Origin: Cytidiella melzeri
Taxonomy: Eukaryota > Basidiomycota > Agaricomycetes > Polyporales > Irpicaceae
Direction of reading: 5' to 3'
Assembly: GCA_022592445.1 (NCBI GenBank)
Contig: JABYQR010000250.1
Location: 1-64,000, forward strand
DNA length: 64,000 bases
In this document: positions 37,624 to 48,998 of the stretch, piece by piece
Numbering within the stretch: position 1 is the stretch's first letter
Layout: every line of letters starts with the position of its first letter
The notes under the pieces: generated by a model
Databases searched by the model: none
The model's input: only the letters and a program-made list of their open reading frames with translations
What the model was told of the DNA's origin: nothing
Translations under genes and position numbers: made by a program

Positions 37624-39386
37624 TTACCACCTCCACTCTATGTCGCCTATTGATTTGCCTCTGACTCCCTTGTACGGCTTATACAACTCTCCACTGAGCT
37701 TGAGCTGCTCGACCTTCAACGACGAGAAGCTATGTTGACCAATTTCAAAAGTGACACGGAATGCCCTGGAAGGTCGCACATTTTTGCTCCTGGAGGGCTA
37801 TGTAAGATGCCGTAATATGCAAGATGTAACGCTTACGTAGATGTGAAGCTTCCACGCAAATTGTAACTTGAAGATGGCGAGACTGACTTCATTTCCCACC
37901 GTAGACGCTTCGTCAAATAATGGTCAGAACGACTTAGGGGCAACGTCAGGTAAAACTCACGAGTGTTCGAGGGTCGAACGTCCACGAGGCATTATTGGAA
38001 GCGATACAACTGGCTCCGGTAACACCATCGCCGAGGTACCACTCCACGGCGATTCTCTCTATAGCCCGAGTTGTCAGGCGAGATGTAAGAGTGAGATCCA
38101 GAGTTCCTGCGTTGATCGTTAAGTCTAGGTAACAAAGGCGGCCTAGGAGCTACTCGCCTCGACTCTCATCAATAGTGACTAGTGACTTGATCATCACCGG
38201 TACAGCGACAGGGTGTGAGCCTGCGGGCGCGTACCGGTATTCCATGAGAGTGAAACCACCGTCTGGGGGCACGAAGGAGAGGTGCTTATCTCGTGCCCAA
38301 CGTGGTAAGCTACGTAAGATGCAATTTTAGACCAGTATGCATCTGGAAACTATCCGACTCACCGAACACATGGATGAAACGAGCAATCATTCAAAACCTG
38401 GGCATTGGAAAGGGTAAGCGATATATCAGGGGTTCCTGGTCAAGTTACGCTGTATGTGAGAGCATATACTCAGGAAAAGGTGTTAGTAAGGGACTTACCC
38501 GATAGCTTGGAAGTCGAAATTATCTTCCCCCATACAGTGCTAACAGTGGGAGTACCGTTCCTTGAGACGACTTTTGTCAGAACGCGAGGCGACTCGCCAG
38601 AGTGCACTCACTTGTTTACGATAGCCTTCAGCTCTTCTACAATATCAAAAAATATCTCGTTGTTGTTATATCGTACTCCTGTTTTGCGCCAAGGTATTGG
38701 AGATGCAAAAGGATGGGTATTGGAAGACGAGCCCGCCAGGCCATTGACACCTGCTGCTATCAGAACCTTCTGCAGTAATGACGGCGGCAAGACTATGTCG
38801 CGGAGTGCATTAGGATATGTGGTGGACGGATGTCCACTAGCATCTAGTGTCTCCTCGAGCAACTGAAGTAGGAAGATTTCGATTAGCAAAAATTGGCTAA
38901 AACAAATCAGCATAATCATTCACCTGGTACACAACATCGAAATTATCTCTTAGCGTGTCGGCAGAGATATGGCCAAAGTACTCCTGTAAGATGTCCATGA
39001 AAGTGCGCAGAAATGCAAAGACGTATAATGGGTCCACTACATATTTTGATGAAGAAAGTAAGCCAGAACTAAGTGTCAAAACTCACAGTCTCCGCTGACT
39101 GGACATAGAAATCTCAGCTCTCCATGCTTTACATGACAGCACGCACTAGGCGTTTCGTGTTGCAGCGTCGGGACATACAAAACTGGATCAACGTCTGCTG
39201 GCTGCGTTGCCTTGTTAAGAGCGGTCTTCAACGCATGAATATGTAGGAGTGGATATGCAGGATTGCTAGAACGAAATCCAGACTGAATGATAGCTAACCT
39301 AGCTTTTAATTTTCAGCAACGTCCCTATCTCCACGCAGTAGAACAAACCCGTTGTTGTCCAGGACGATGAGGCCGTCGATAGCCAT
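37624..39386 (-). CDS. APM3: AP-3 adaptor complex mu subunit
   Basis: Medium chain of the AP-3 coat that sorts cargo from Golgi/endosome to vacuole. It starts MAIDGLIVLDNNG at 39386 (longin-like N-domain). Next come LRTFMDILQEYFGHISADTLRDNFDVVYQLLEE (about 39030-38860), the linker SPIPWRKTGVRYNNNEIFFDIVEELKA (about 38700-38625), and the C-terminal mu-homology domain: VWGKIISTSKLSGTPDISL, FHPCVR, KHLSFVPPDGGFTLMEYRY and SLVTIDESR. The last exon ends GDIEWRW with the stop at 37624. The PPDG-F-LM-YR motif is diagnostic of mu subunits. The linker PWR-TGV-Y-NNE points to AP-3 rather than AP-1 or AP-2. Several short introns. Confidence 0.9.
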
Positions 39387-40252
39387 GTCGCTGGTCGGCG
39401 TCGTGAGGAGAGTAGTACAAGTACAACGCAGGTGGTTTCAGACAGTGAAGTTTGTACCGACGTACTTACCGGCCCGGTTCTCAAAGACCCCAAACCTCAG
39501 GCCTTCAGGCCTCAACATTTATGAACCTCAAGATCTACAGTCAAGACTTGATATAGGACAGCCACACGAGTACCATGAAATATTCGTACTAGACTCCTAT
39601 AGCTATAGGTACTTGACGCATCGTACAACTGTTTGTAGCCCGGAAAGATCGATGTCGTCAAGACTGCATTGTTTCTCAAGGCTGGCAGAGAAATATAGAT
39701 TTCAGCCGTTTGAGAAGCGAACGCCGAATAGGTTGAGGTTGTACGCTTGAGGGTGCATTCCTCTGTGTGTTGTGAGTCGTGTTGTGTGGTTCCACGGGGG
39801 AGCGACTTGTGCTGTCGATGGAGGAAGTGTCCAGAGAGTGTCCGTCATGAGGGTTGTCCATGAGTACGAGTAAGTACGTCTTTGCTATCAAACGACCTGG
39901 TTCGGGTCACTGGAACATTTGAGAATCATCAGCGGACAAGTCGTAATATTGGTAGCGTGTGTATGGCTCGTACATGCAGTGACTGAGTTCAGTTGGCGGC
40001 CTTGAAGTAGTAGTGAGAGAGCTGAAGCCGAGGAACAGGGTGTGCCTCAGGCTGTCATGGCCAAGGCCGAGAATTGCACTATTGTTATCGTTATGTGTTT
40101 TTCGGAATTGTTCTACCCATGCCGTATGCTTGGCTGCATGTTATGGCGGCGTCCTCTGTACTCCCTCTTCCCTCTGCACACACACGCAACCGGCAGCGGC
40201 GTTGGGGCAATCAATGGTTTAAGGCTACCCACACAGTCTAAGGTGCTGAGCT
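39387..40252. promoter_or_regulatory. Divergent promoter region AP-3 mu / TDA3-like oxidoreductase
   Basis: 866 bp between divergent starts. A plus-strand open frame (39352-39750) begins inside the AP-3 mu start and is not supported. No other gene seen. Confidence 0.5.
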
Positions 40253-40604
40253 ATGCCAACGACAGTCATCCTCGGGACGGGAATCATTGGCCTCTCCACC
40301 GCCTACTATCTCTCGCTGTTCACGGAAAACGAAGGCACAGGCCCTGCATCCTCATCGAACACCAGTATCTCGCAGAAACACGAAATACACTTGGTCGAGT
40401 CGTCTCCCGAACTTTTCGCCAGTGCCTCTGGGAAAGCGGCAGGCTTTCTAGCCAAGGACTGGTTCACCCCGGCTGTTATGCCTCTGGGCGAGTTTTCATT
40501 CGATTTGCATCGAAAACTGGCCGAGCAGCACGACGGGCATTCTAGGTGGGGATACTCAGGAAGCACGTCATTCAGCCTGGATCGAGACGATAGCGAGGAT
40601 GAGG

Positions 40605-40646
<42 letters not shown>

Positions 40647-42295
40647 GTGAGGATGGATCTCAGCAAGATGAAGAGGGCTCAACCAGCGCAAGCGTAGACC
40701 CAAAGACAGACGCTGTGCTGCATGCAAACGGAAGCAGGCCCACGCAAAGGAGAAGATCTAGGAAACATGACTACGATTGGCTCATGCAAGGCTCAAGTCG
40801 ATTGTCATCATTGGACAATCCGTCCGAGGTGAGGGGGCAGGATGACGAAGACGATCTGCCCCGGTGGCTACACGCGAAACGGCGTTCGTTGCAGGTAATA
40901 TCAGACAGGACGACCACTGGACAAGTGTACGTGCTTCATCGCCCTCTGTTTTGTTACCGGTCTGTGGCTAGACACAATACAACGTGACGTTGGCCATGCT
41001 TCAAAACCTCAATTTCTTCAGCTTTAGCATTCTGCACAACGTATCGAAATCGGACACTGACATAACGCTATCCCTCTAGAGATCCATACCCCCTCTGCCA
41101 ATTCTTACTCCAACAGTGTCGTGCTCGAGGCGTAAAACTTCATCAGCCAGCTCATGCTACCGAACTTCAGCGTACCGATTGCAAAGACCCCTCTTCTAAA
41201 ACATCGATACGCCTTGAATATCTCAACCCAAATTTGTCTGCCGTGGATGCGCAAAGTAGCCCAAATTTCCAAAAGTCACCTGCCTCAATTCCGATAGATA
41301 CAGCTGGCGACACGGCGGGCAAATCATCGTTTATATCAACACCAAATGAGCCGTCGCAGCCCTCGCCTGCGGACCAATTGACCGCTCAGCATGCGAACAG
41401 CAACGAAGCTGCGAGCAGTACACCCGAAACCAAGATTATCGACATTCCGTGCGACAGCATCGTCATCGCTGCCGGCTGTTGGACACCCAGAGTCTACAAG
41501 ACACTATTTCCAAACGCTGGGCGCATCCCGCGGGTAACTGCCCTTGCAGGGCACTCGGTAGTGTTGAGGACCAAGCGTTGGCCACCTGTACGTCCAGGGA
41601 ATCAGAAGTTCGCATCAAGCCCTATAGACGGCGAAAAACAAGATCTCGCCGCCATTGTTGCTAGGAATTCCTCTTCCACCCGCTCATCGAACGTGTCTAC
41701 CGCCGTTGACTATGCTAGCCGCGTTGCATCACCATCACTGTCTTCGTCGAGCGGCACAACTACCGCATGTAACCCTATGCCGAACGTTACTCCTCAACGA
41801 GAATCCGAGCCACTTTTCTCTACATCCGTCCTACCTCCATCGATGGGATGCCATGCCGTGTTCACGAACGATGCCGCAGGTTACTCTCCCGAAATCTTCT
41901 CTCGTTCAAGCGGTGACGTCTGGCTCGGAGGCTACAATTCCTCGCACATTGCCCTTCCCAAGCTGGCTACCGAGTCCGTTCCTCAGCCCGACTCTATATC
42001 TGTCCTTGTCAATTCCGCCAAGGCTTTGTGCGGGGAGGATGTAGAAGTCGTGAAAGAGGGGCTCTGCTTCCGGCCGGTCGTACCGACTGGAAGGCCTGTC
42101 ATTGCGCAAATGCATGAGGCAGATTTAGGGGATGGGGTACAGGTGGGTGGGGGAGTGTTTGTGGCGACGGGACATGGGCCGTGGGGGATAACTTTGAGTC
42201 TAGGGACGGGGTATGTGGTGGGAGAGATGGTACTCGGAAGGGAGACAAGTGTGGATGTGAAGGCGTTGAGTACGTGGGAGGCGCAAGCAGTGTAA
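40253..42295 (+). CDS. FAD-dependent oxidoreductase (DAO fold), TDA3-like
   Basis: Predicted flavoprotein of the D-amino-acid-oxidase fold; the yeast relative Tda3 is implicated in late endosome-to-Golgi traffic, and its substrate is unknown. The start MPTTVILGTGIIGLSTAYYLS carries the dinucleotide-binding GxGxxG. Next come VESSPELFASASGKAAGFLAKDW, then an acidic Asp-Asn repeat linker (about residues 110-135) that interrupts the fold. Exon 1 ends at about 40926 (GQV). After an intron, exon 2 from about 41079 reads DPYPLCQFLLQQCRARGV, then IVIAAGCWTPRVYKTLFP, VWLGGYNSSH, EGLCFRPVVPTGRPVI and ATGHGPWGITLSLGTG, the FAD-binding C-terminal part. The gene is compact, with two exons. Confidence 0.85.
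40604..40646 (+). repeat. In-frame (GACAAC)n microsatellite
   Basis: About six and a half GACAAC units encode an Asp-Asn run inside an acidic loop of the oxidoreductase. The six-base unit keeps the frame if the number of units changes, so the protein loop length may vary between strains. Confidence 0.85.
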
Positions 42296-42805
42296 GTGGT
42301 GTGGCTTGGCGACGAGTCGTTATATGCAATGTATGTTAATATAAGCTACCAGACATGGACTATACTTCCTCATCTTGCTACGTTTGCGTCAATTCTCCTG
42401 CGATCTTTCTCTAGGCTTCGTGCATTTATTTGCCTAAGCCTTGAACTTGCACATTTACTCAATTTTCTTCTCTTGTTCGCATCACTCTCGTTTGGCTCTC
42501 AGACCTTGCTTTGATCCTTGTGTATATATCTAGTATAGAAGTCTATTCGTCGCAATGTGCATGTGTACGTTCTTGCTTGAGAAGTGCGCTCGTTTGACTG
42601 GCTCGAAAGCAGTTGATCTCGATTCCCGATTCCAAGAAATTTATGAAGCGCGCATAACTTTACTCGTTCGCTGAACAGCGCTCGTACATGATTAGGTAAG
42701 TCGTCGGCCCCTGCCGACGACTCCGAATGTTATATGTCGAACGTTCACTTCCCCCGCTCAACTTTCAGTTACTTACGCTTTCACCCGTCCTAATATTTCC
42801 ACATC
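42296..42805. other. Tandem intergenic region
   Basis: 510 bp between two plus-strand genes: the 3' end of the oxidoreductase (TATATATC-rich near 42520) and the promoter of RRS1. No gene seen. Confidence 0.6.
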
Positions 42806-44065
42806 ATGGACGTCTCAGACATCCTTGCAGCTCAAGAGGCTAAGCAGTGAGTATCTTGCTCTTAAGAATTTCAAGCACTCCTCGAAACTGACTCGACGTT
42901 GTAGAAAAGCGATCACGGTCGAGAAGGACATTCCGCTCGAGGTAGATGCGGGGTTCTTGACAGTCACGGATCTCAATCCAATCGATGTGGAGAGCTATAC
43001 GTATGTCACATAGCTCTTGTTCATACAAACGCTATGTCTCCAACGTTGTACCTCCTCTTTGCAGCGAAAATCTGGAAGACTACCTTCTCACCACCGCCCG
43101 TGACGGTGTACAAACACTTATCGCCTCTCTATTCTCCCTTCCAGTTACCTCGACCGAGGACGGACCTGTAGCGCATCTTCCTCCACCCACAACACTTCTT
43201 CCACGAGCCAAGCCTCTACCGAAACCTAAACCTTTGACGAAGTGGGAGCAGTTTGCGAAGGCCAAGGGAATATCGCATAGGAAGAAGGACAAGAAGGAGT
43301 GGGACGAGGAGAAGCAAGGTTGGGTGGATAGATGGGGTTGGAAGGGGGCGAACAAGGAGAAGGAGGTGCAGTGGTTAACGGAGGTACCGAAGAATGCTGG
43401 TGCGTACCTTTTCATCCCTCCCAACACATGTCAAGCTTTACACTCTAAGCCGTCGTTCTCTCTCAAATAAACCCTAACGGTCTTCGTAGACGTCGACTTC
43501 AACCCTTCCGCCGAAGCACGCAAAGAAAGAAAAGAGCGCATCGCAAAGAACGAGAAGAAGCACCAGCAAAATCTGGCACGGGCTCAAGAAGCTGGCAGCG
43601 CAGCGACCAGGGACAATGGTGCCGCTCCTCGTGGCTCTGATACGCAACGAAAACGCGACATTGATAGGACACTCGCAACGACACGGATAAGTACAGCTAG
43701 TATGGGAAAATTCGATAAAAAGTTGGAAGGAGAGAAGAAAATGAAAGGCATAAAGCGCAAGGTATGTCTTTGTCTTACGTTTACAGACCGATTGAGCTTC
43801 TGACCTTTCCCTGTTTCTGGTGCAGTTTGAACCAGCGGAGGTTTCATCGTCGAAGGAAAAGTCACAAAATATGGAAATTCTTTCGAAACTAGATCGAGAC
43901 CCATCATCGAAGATGGCGAAGAGCGGGGGCGACGCTGTTCTGAACGTGCGCAAGGCTGTCAGATTCGCGAGCCAAGGTAGAGGAAGCGCTGCACTTGCAC
44001 GACAGTCAGCAGGAGGCAGAGGAAAGACGGCAGGAGGTAGGGGAAAGCCTAGAGGTAAACGTTAA
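42806..44065 (+). CDS. RRS1: Ribosome biogenesis regulatory protein RRS1
   Basis: Nuclear/nucleolar protein that works with Rpf2 to bring 5S RNP (uL5, uL18, 5S rRNA) into the pre-60S ribosome. Start MDVSDILAAQEAKQ at 42806. Exon 2 gives KAITVEKDIPLEVDAGFLTVTDLNPID. Exon 3 gives ENLEDYLLTTARDGVQTLIASLFSLP and the family core LPRAKPLPKPKPLTKWEQFAKAKGI, followed by KKDKKEWDEEKQGWVDRWGW. Later exons carry NPSAEARKERKERIAKNEKK and a basic, Gly/Arg-rich C-terminus (GGRGKTAGGRGKPRGKR). Five exons, with intron acceptors near 42904, 43065, 43490 and 43826. Confidence 0.95.
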
Positions 44066-44270
44066 ACAGTAGGACTACTCGTCGTCCATGCATGTACCGT
44101 TTCGTTGTTGCTGTTACATAATATCTTAACGCACATGTGCAGAGCCGTCCATTTCAACAAGATAATCCACCCTTCTATACACGGTATTAATACAAGATCA
44201 TACGGCATCAATAAGCTATCAGTCCGACAGATCTTCCACTACTGCAACTGCCTTTTCAACATACACCTGT
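44066..44270. other. Convergent 3' intergenic region RRS1 / TFIIB
   Basis: 205 bp between the ends of two convergent genes. Nothing coding. Confidence 0.6.
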
Positions 44271-45407
44271 CTACTTCGAGGATTCTACGGGAAGTCTGTC
44301 CAACTTCGCCTTCCCATCCTTAATCCATTCTTCCTTCACCAACCTTTCCCTTTCCGTATAGTAGAGCCTATAGACCAGTTTAATTGTGCCCTCGCTAACA
44401 CCCGCCACCTCGCTGATATGCTTGGCGCTCTTGCCCTTGCCAAGTAGGTGGCAAGTAAAGTAGATGGCGCCACCAGCGATAGAAACAGGAGAACGACCGT
44501 CTGCGATGCCAAGCTCGCGTGCTTTGACGATGATGTCAGAGCATATGGGCTGAACGTTGGCAGGTAGATCCAAATGGTTGCAATAACGGACGAGTAGATC
44601 CTCGGGACCGGTGAGGGAGCCCGCCGCATTCGAGTGGCGATCAGCCGACGCTCCTGGCGTCAAGTTGAAAGCCTGCTCCAGCTGCTTGTAGCATTGTCCC
44701 AGTAACTTCTTGCTCACCTGGGTGAGGTTACAGATTTCGCGGAACGTACGAGGCACCTTGGCCTGTCTGCAGGCGATGAAGATGCAGGCGGCGATGACAG
44801 CTTCCATTGGCTTTCCGCGCAGCAGTTTCTCCTCATCAGAGCGTTTGAAGAGTTGCTTTGCGATGTCGGAAATCGTTTTGGGAAGAGAAAATTGGTCGCA
44901 CCATGACGAAATGTCACGGAACGCCTGGATAATGTTCCGCTCCGAGCGGGCAGCCGAAGACCTCGAGGCTGCGCGCTGCAACTCGCGAGAGAGACCCGAG
45001 CCGCCATCGCGAAATGAGATGACGGTATCAAGCTGCTCCATACCGTCCATCAAAGGGTCGGATGCCGCGCCGACACGTGATGGATCGTCGCCCTCATCGT
45101 TGGCGAACGTCTAGACAAAACAATCAACGCAGGATAGGAACGACGTACATAGATAACGGGAACATAGCGGGATATGAAGGCAGATTATACTTACACGCCA
45201 TTCACTCCTCGTGTCCACAACTCTATCACCCAGCACCAGTCCACAAGTACCACATACGAGATCCCCGCTGCTGAATTCTTCAATGATGTTGGGGTTGGGA
45301 TCTCGGCAGTCAGGGCAAATGAGTCGCACAGCAAGATCAGGCCCGAATGTCGGCTGCTGAATCTTTTCTTGAGCGCGTGCAAGAGGGAAGGGCTGCGAGT
45401 ATGACAT
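44271..45407 (-). CDS. SUA7: Transcription initiation factor IIB
   Basis: General factor that bridges TBP-DNA and RNA polymerase II. Two exons, 45407-45195 and 45110-44271, give 350 residues, the normal size. The N-terminal zinc ribbon has CPDC (residue about 31) and CGTC (about 52). The B-reader/linker includes SEWRTFAND, with the intron just after SEWR. Two cyclin repeats follow: RDISSWCDQFSLPKTISDIAKQLFK to FREICNLTQVSKK, and LLVRYCNHLDLP to KHISEVAGVSEGTIKLVYRLYY. The start MSYSQPFPLARAQ at 45407 fits. It diverges from the next gene, with 374 bp between starts. Confidence 0.97.
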
Positions 45408-45781
45408 TGTGGCGGTAGAGGCGAACTGGGCTGGGTGGAGAGAGCCTAAACGACTGAGGGGCTAGCTGGGAATTTGTGGCCACCAAGGACCTGAGTAAGA
45501 CACGAGAAAGACCAAAGAGTGGTTCAAGCGTGAATGTGATATGAAAGGCGGTGTGCAAGTAGAATTGTGAGGCTCGACGGCTTGACGACGTCGTGGTCAG
45601 TGACAAAGAGGGTAAAAATTGGATTTCCGTGCAATTAGGCTTATGGCTGAGTCAGCAAGGAATTATTACGTACAATGCGGCGCTAAAGTTATCCCTGGTA
45701 CGGCCACTGCTTTTCACTCGCGATCTCCTATGAGTCGGGCCACACAACCTTGATCCTGCCTTCCACCGTCACACGTTGACC
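45408..45781. promoter_or_regulatory. Divergent promoter TFIIB / uncharacterised gene
   Basis: 374 bp between start codons. A CT-rich minus-strand leader precedes TFIIB. No clear TATA box and no gene. Confidence 0.5.
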
Positions 45782-47173
45782 ATGGGGAAATGGTGAGCAC
45801 TCCGCGTTCTCCTCAGTTACAATTCCCAATTTCCCCATAGGACTCTCGACTATCACGACGATGTCCTCCGTGACAAATTCAAAAGCATGGTGTATGTTGC
45901 TCCTTACCCAAGCCCTCCCTCAAATTGGACTGATAGGTTTCCCTTACAGAAATGGCGCTATACAGAGGTCAAAACTCGAAAAAGGCGAGCCGACAATCTC
46001 GTATGAAACCTTTGTAACGGAGCTGGATACGGGCGACTCATTCACCTCGTCCTTGATTGATGTTCTGGTCAAGGTGGGTTCTCCGCACCTTCAACCGGAA
46101 ATGGCACGTATCCGCTGACTATGTATTGCCACTCATAGGAACTAGCTACGCGCCGCACACGCCCGAATTCCTCTGACCGCCATCTTATCTCGGAACGCAC
46201 TGCCAAGTTCCTACGGATGCAAGGTGCACGCTCAAACATCTATCGCGAACGGCGCTTCGCGGCTCATCCTAGGAGCTTCGAGTCCATACCTCCTCTCGCT
46301 GACATCGACTGGTCAGACGAGGAGGAGGATACTTCTGAGCAGACTGAGGTCTACCACGCCAATACTGCTCTGAATGAAGCTTTAAGCCGGTCTGGGGAGT
46401 CTAGATTCTATGGTGCAACTGAGCCCTTGCTCTCTCCTCCTGGAACAGAGGATCCTATCGCTGAAAGGGTCACCAGTCCCCTTCCTGTTATCATTCCGCC
46501 ACCTCCCCAATGGATTCCTAGAGCATCACTGACCCACCAGGGCTCTGTGCGAATGTCCAATCACCGTATTAGGACAGTGGACTTCAACGAATTCACTTCA
46601 AGACGCCGATCCGTTCTCAGATCAAACTCTCACACCAGTCCTAGTGACGCTCTGAGATCTGAGGATTCTACTGACGGGACATGGAGGTTTGCACCCGAGC
46701 GCAGGCTTCCTAGTAGTTCCTCGGGTGTCATGCCTGGCTACCAGCAATACATACCCCTCGTCGCCTTGACGGACGCTCAGTACCACATCGATACCGATAC
46801 TGCTAGCGGATTAGGCGAAGAGAGACTTCCATTCCCTAGTCGTGCATATAACTTGTCCAGCTCAGCGCACCCCACAAGCGCATCTGGTAGTCAGCTCAGT
46901 GTATCATCCGTCCCACCGCGTCTACGCCGAGGCGGCCTTCGCGCTCCTGAAGGTCTTCGTCAGGCACACGTCGCTCCTGAGGACACGCTATCGCTAACTA
47001 TGGAGACTACCACCGCACCCGATACTCCACCTGCTGGCGAAAACTCCATCGACCCCGCAGCACACTCTTTCCAAGACGCAGCAGAACCACTAGAGGCTGG
47101 TTTGACTCAAGGGGGTAGCAATCAGCTTCTCACCCCGAGATCTAACTCTCCCTCCGAGGAGAGCGATGTTTAG
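45782..47173 (+). CDS. Uncharacterised Ser/Pro-rich protein
   Basis: Not recognised. My best model is exons 45782-45792, 45841-46000 and 46139-47173, which keep phase and give 401 residues. It starts MGKWTLDYHDDVLRDKFKSM, goes on ...PLQKWRYTEVKTRKRRADNL, then ELATRRTRPNSSDRHLISERTAKFLRMQGARSN. The rest is acidic and Ser/Pro-rich (DIDWSDEEEDTSEQTE; many SS and PP pairs), probably disordered. In an alternative, 46001-46075 is coding (YETFVTELDTGDSFTSSLIDVL in another frame), so the second intron is uncertain. No transmembrane helix, no known domain. It lies head-to-head with TFIIB. Confidence 0.7.
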
Positions 47174-47343
47174 AGGCCATATATTGTTCAACGTTGCAAC
47201 GAGGTACCATGATAATCTCATTGTAGTGGTGTATCCAGTAATATTATGCTTTGCTGTTGTTCCTTTGTCATTTGTCTGATTATGGGTTTTTATGACTGCG
47301 AGGCAGACGCGTTGAGCGCCCATATTACTCTGAGCCAACCACC

Positions 47344-48502
47344 ATGTTTAAAAAACGCAGTCGTCCTCAACCGCGTGTACGACAGATATCTCCGGAGGAA
47401 ACTGAGGATAAGGAGGAAGTGGTTGAGGATACAGAGGAGAAGATCGAGTGAGTATGCTCTACCAAATTGCTTACTGTCTACAGCGTTTATTCCCGTCAGC
47501 CATTGACGGGACTGCTCATATCTCAGTATCGCAGATCTCATTGAGCTGCGCAAACTCCGGAAGGCGCGGGAAGGTATAGACGTTGCCAAGCTGAGTAAGG
47601 GAGAGGTCAAGAAGAAGAAGAAAAAGCTCAAGGATGATGAGGGAGAGCAGGGTGGCTTGAAGCCTGGTGCAAGTGACAGTCACGATGTAGAAGAGTGAGT
47701 TCGTGACTCCTACGTTCCCCTCGCTCTGATGACATTTTTGTTCAGGGAGGAGGAGGATGCGGATGCGAAAGCAAGGCGAGTTGTTCGTGCCAATAACTTC
47801 ACGCAGCAAACGAACACTCTCGATGTTGACAAGCATATGTACGTGGACTCCAGCGCTCTGGAAATCGGGATAGGTTTTGACCCTCCAAAACAGGATGGCG
47901 TATATTGAAGAGAACATGAGACGTCGACGTGGAGACAAGGAAGAGGAGACAGAAGACGATGGCCCATTAGACCCTTACGCTGAGCTGTTCCGAGTGAAAG
48001 AGAAGCTGAAGAAGGATGGAAAGCCTGAGAAGGAAGAAGGAAACGTCACGAATAGCTTAGCTATGCTTACTGCTATTCCTGAAGTAGACCTTGGCATGGA
48101 GTGAGTGCAGAACCATCAACATACTTTGTCATTCTCACTGAAATGTCCTTAGTGCACGTCTTAAGAATATTGAGGACACCGAAAAAGCCAAGCGTCAGGT
48201 CGCAGAAGAGCGAAAGGACCGAAAGAGAACCGCTGATAATGAGGAGCATCTAACAGCTGCTCGATGTATGTGTATCCTGTCAACAGCAGATGATGATTGT
48301 ATCTCACGAGCCTTTTGAAGTTTATCGACCAAATCTCAAGATGAAGTCAGACGCAGATATCCTCCGTGACGCCAAGTTAGAAGCCATGGGTTTACCTGCT
48401 GAAAGCCATGAGCATAGACCCCATCACGAACGGCCGCAAATGGCGACGGACGAGCTGGTGAGAGACAATTTGCGTTCCAAGAACTTCATCCTCAAACCTT
48501 GA
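47344..48502 (+). CDS. Splicing-associated Tls1/HCA59 (C9ORF78) family protein
   Basis: Small, charged nuclear protein; the fission-yeast member Tls1 and the human C9ORF78 bind the Brr2 helicase of the spliceosome. Start MFKKRSRPQPRVRQ at 47344. Six exons: the acidic N-terminus; IADLIELRKLRKAREGIDVAKLSKGE (from about 47524); EEEDADAKARRVVRANNFTQQTNTLDVDKHM; the family signature MAYIEENMRRRRG (about 47895); PYAELFRVKEKLKKDG...LAMLTAIPEVDLGM; and a C-terminus YRPNLKMKSDADILRDAKLEAMG to NFILKP. Length about 300 residues, as in relatives. Head-to-tail with the previous gene, 170 bp apart. Confidence 0.9.
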
Positions 48503-48566
48503 TACTTAGGTCATGGAACGATTTAAAAAACGGATGCGCAAATGATGCTATACCTCGCAATGATAA

Positions 48567-48986
48567 TCAGTTTCCTTTACATCTATCTATGTACAGCTGT
48601 GGGCTGCCGTTTACTTTCAGGCGACAGTGAAGGCTGTCCCATTGTATCGATCTTAAGCGATTTTTCCTGCCACCGTCGAGGCGGTCAGGACCTCGTGCAC
48701 GCCGCAAGCCATTCTCTGTCCGTATGATGAGACTCTGCAAGTCATTGCGCATTTGTGCACGAATCGCTCTAGGATCTCGCCGTTTATAAGCTAGGTAGAA
48801 CCAAACGACTTCAAAGGCCGTGTCTGTTGCGATGAGATCTAGACCCCTGCAAACATAGTTGACCAACTTAAGTTGGCCATCCGAATCTTTACGCAGGCTG
48901 CCGGCGGTAACTGTCGTTCAATTGAAAAGTTCGAGGTTCAAGTGAGGATCATGACAAAATACTCAGCATGTATTACGCCAATTCAT
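48567..48986 (-). CDS. Uncharacterised 117-aa protein directly downstream of TIP41
   Basis: Two exons fit: 48986-48977 (ATG AAT TGG C, then GTAATA) and 48910-48567 (after a GACAG acceptor). Together they make 354 nt, divisible by three. The product begins MNWLTAGSLRKDSDGQLKLV and continues RGLDLIATDTAFEVVWFYLAYKR, RAIRAQMRNDLQSLI and an Arg-rich end. I do not recognise it. The ATG lies only 12 nt after the TIP41 stop on the same strand, so it could be read from the same transcript. Its 3' end is 64 bp from the convergent Tls1-like gene. Alternatively it is a chance frame in the TIP41 3' UTR. Confidence 0.45.
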
Positions 48987-48998
48987 GCGACAAGGCCG

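Noticed and set aside
39352..39750. 132-codon plus-strand frame with Arg-rich N-terminus
   Set aside because: It overlaps the start codon and first exon of AP-3 mu on the other strand and has no recognisable domain; probably a shadow plus promoter sequence.
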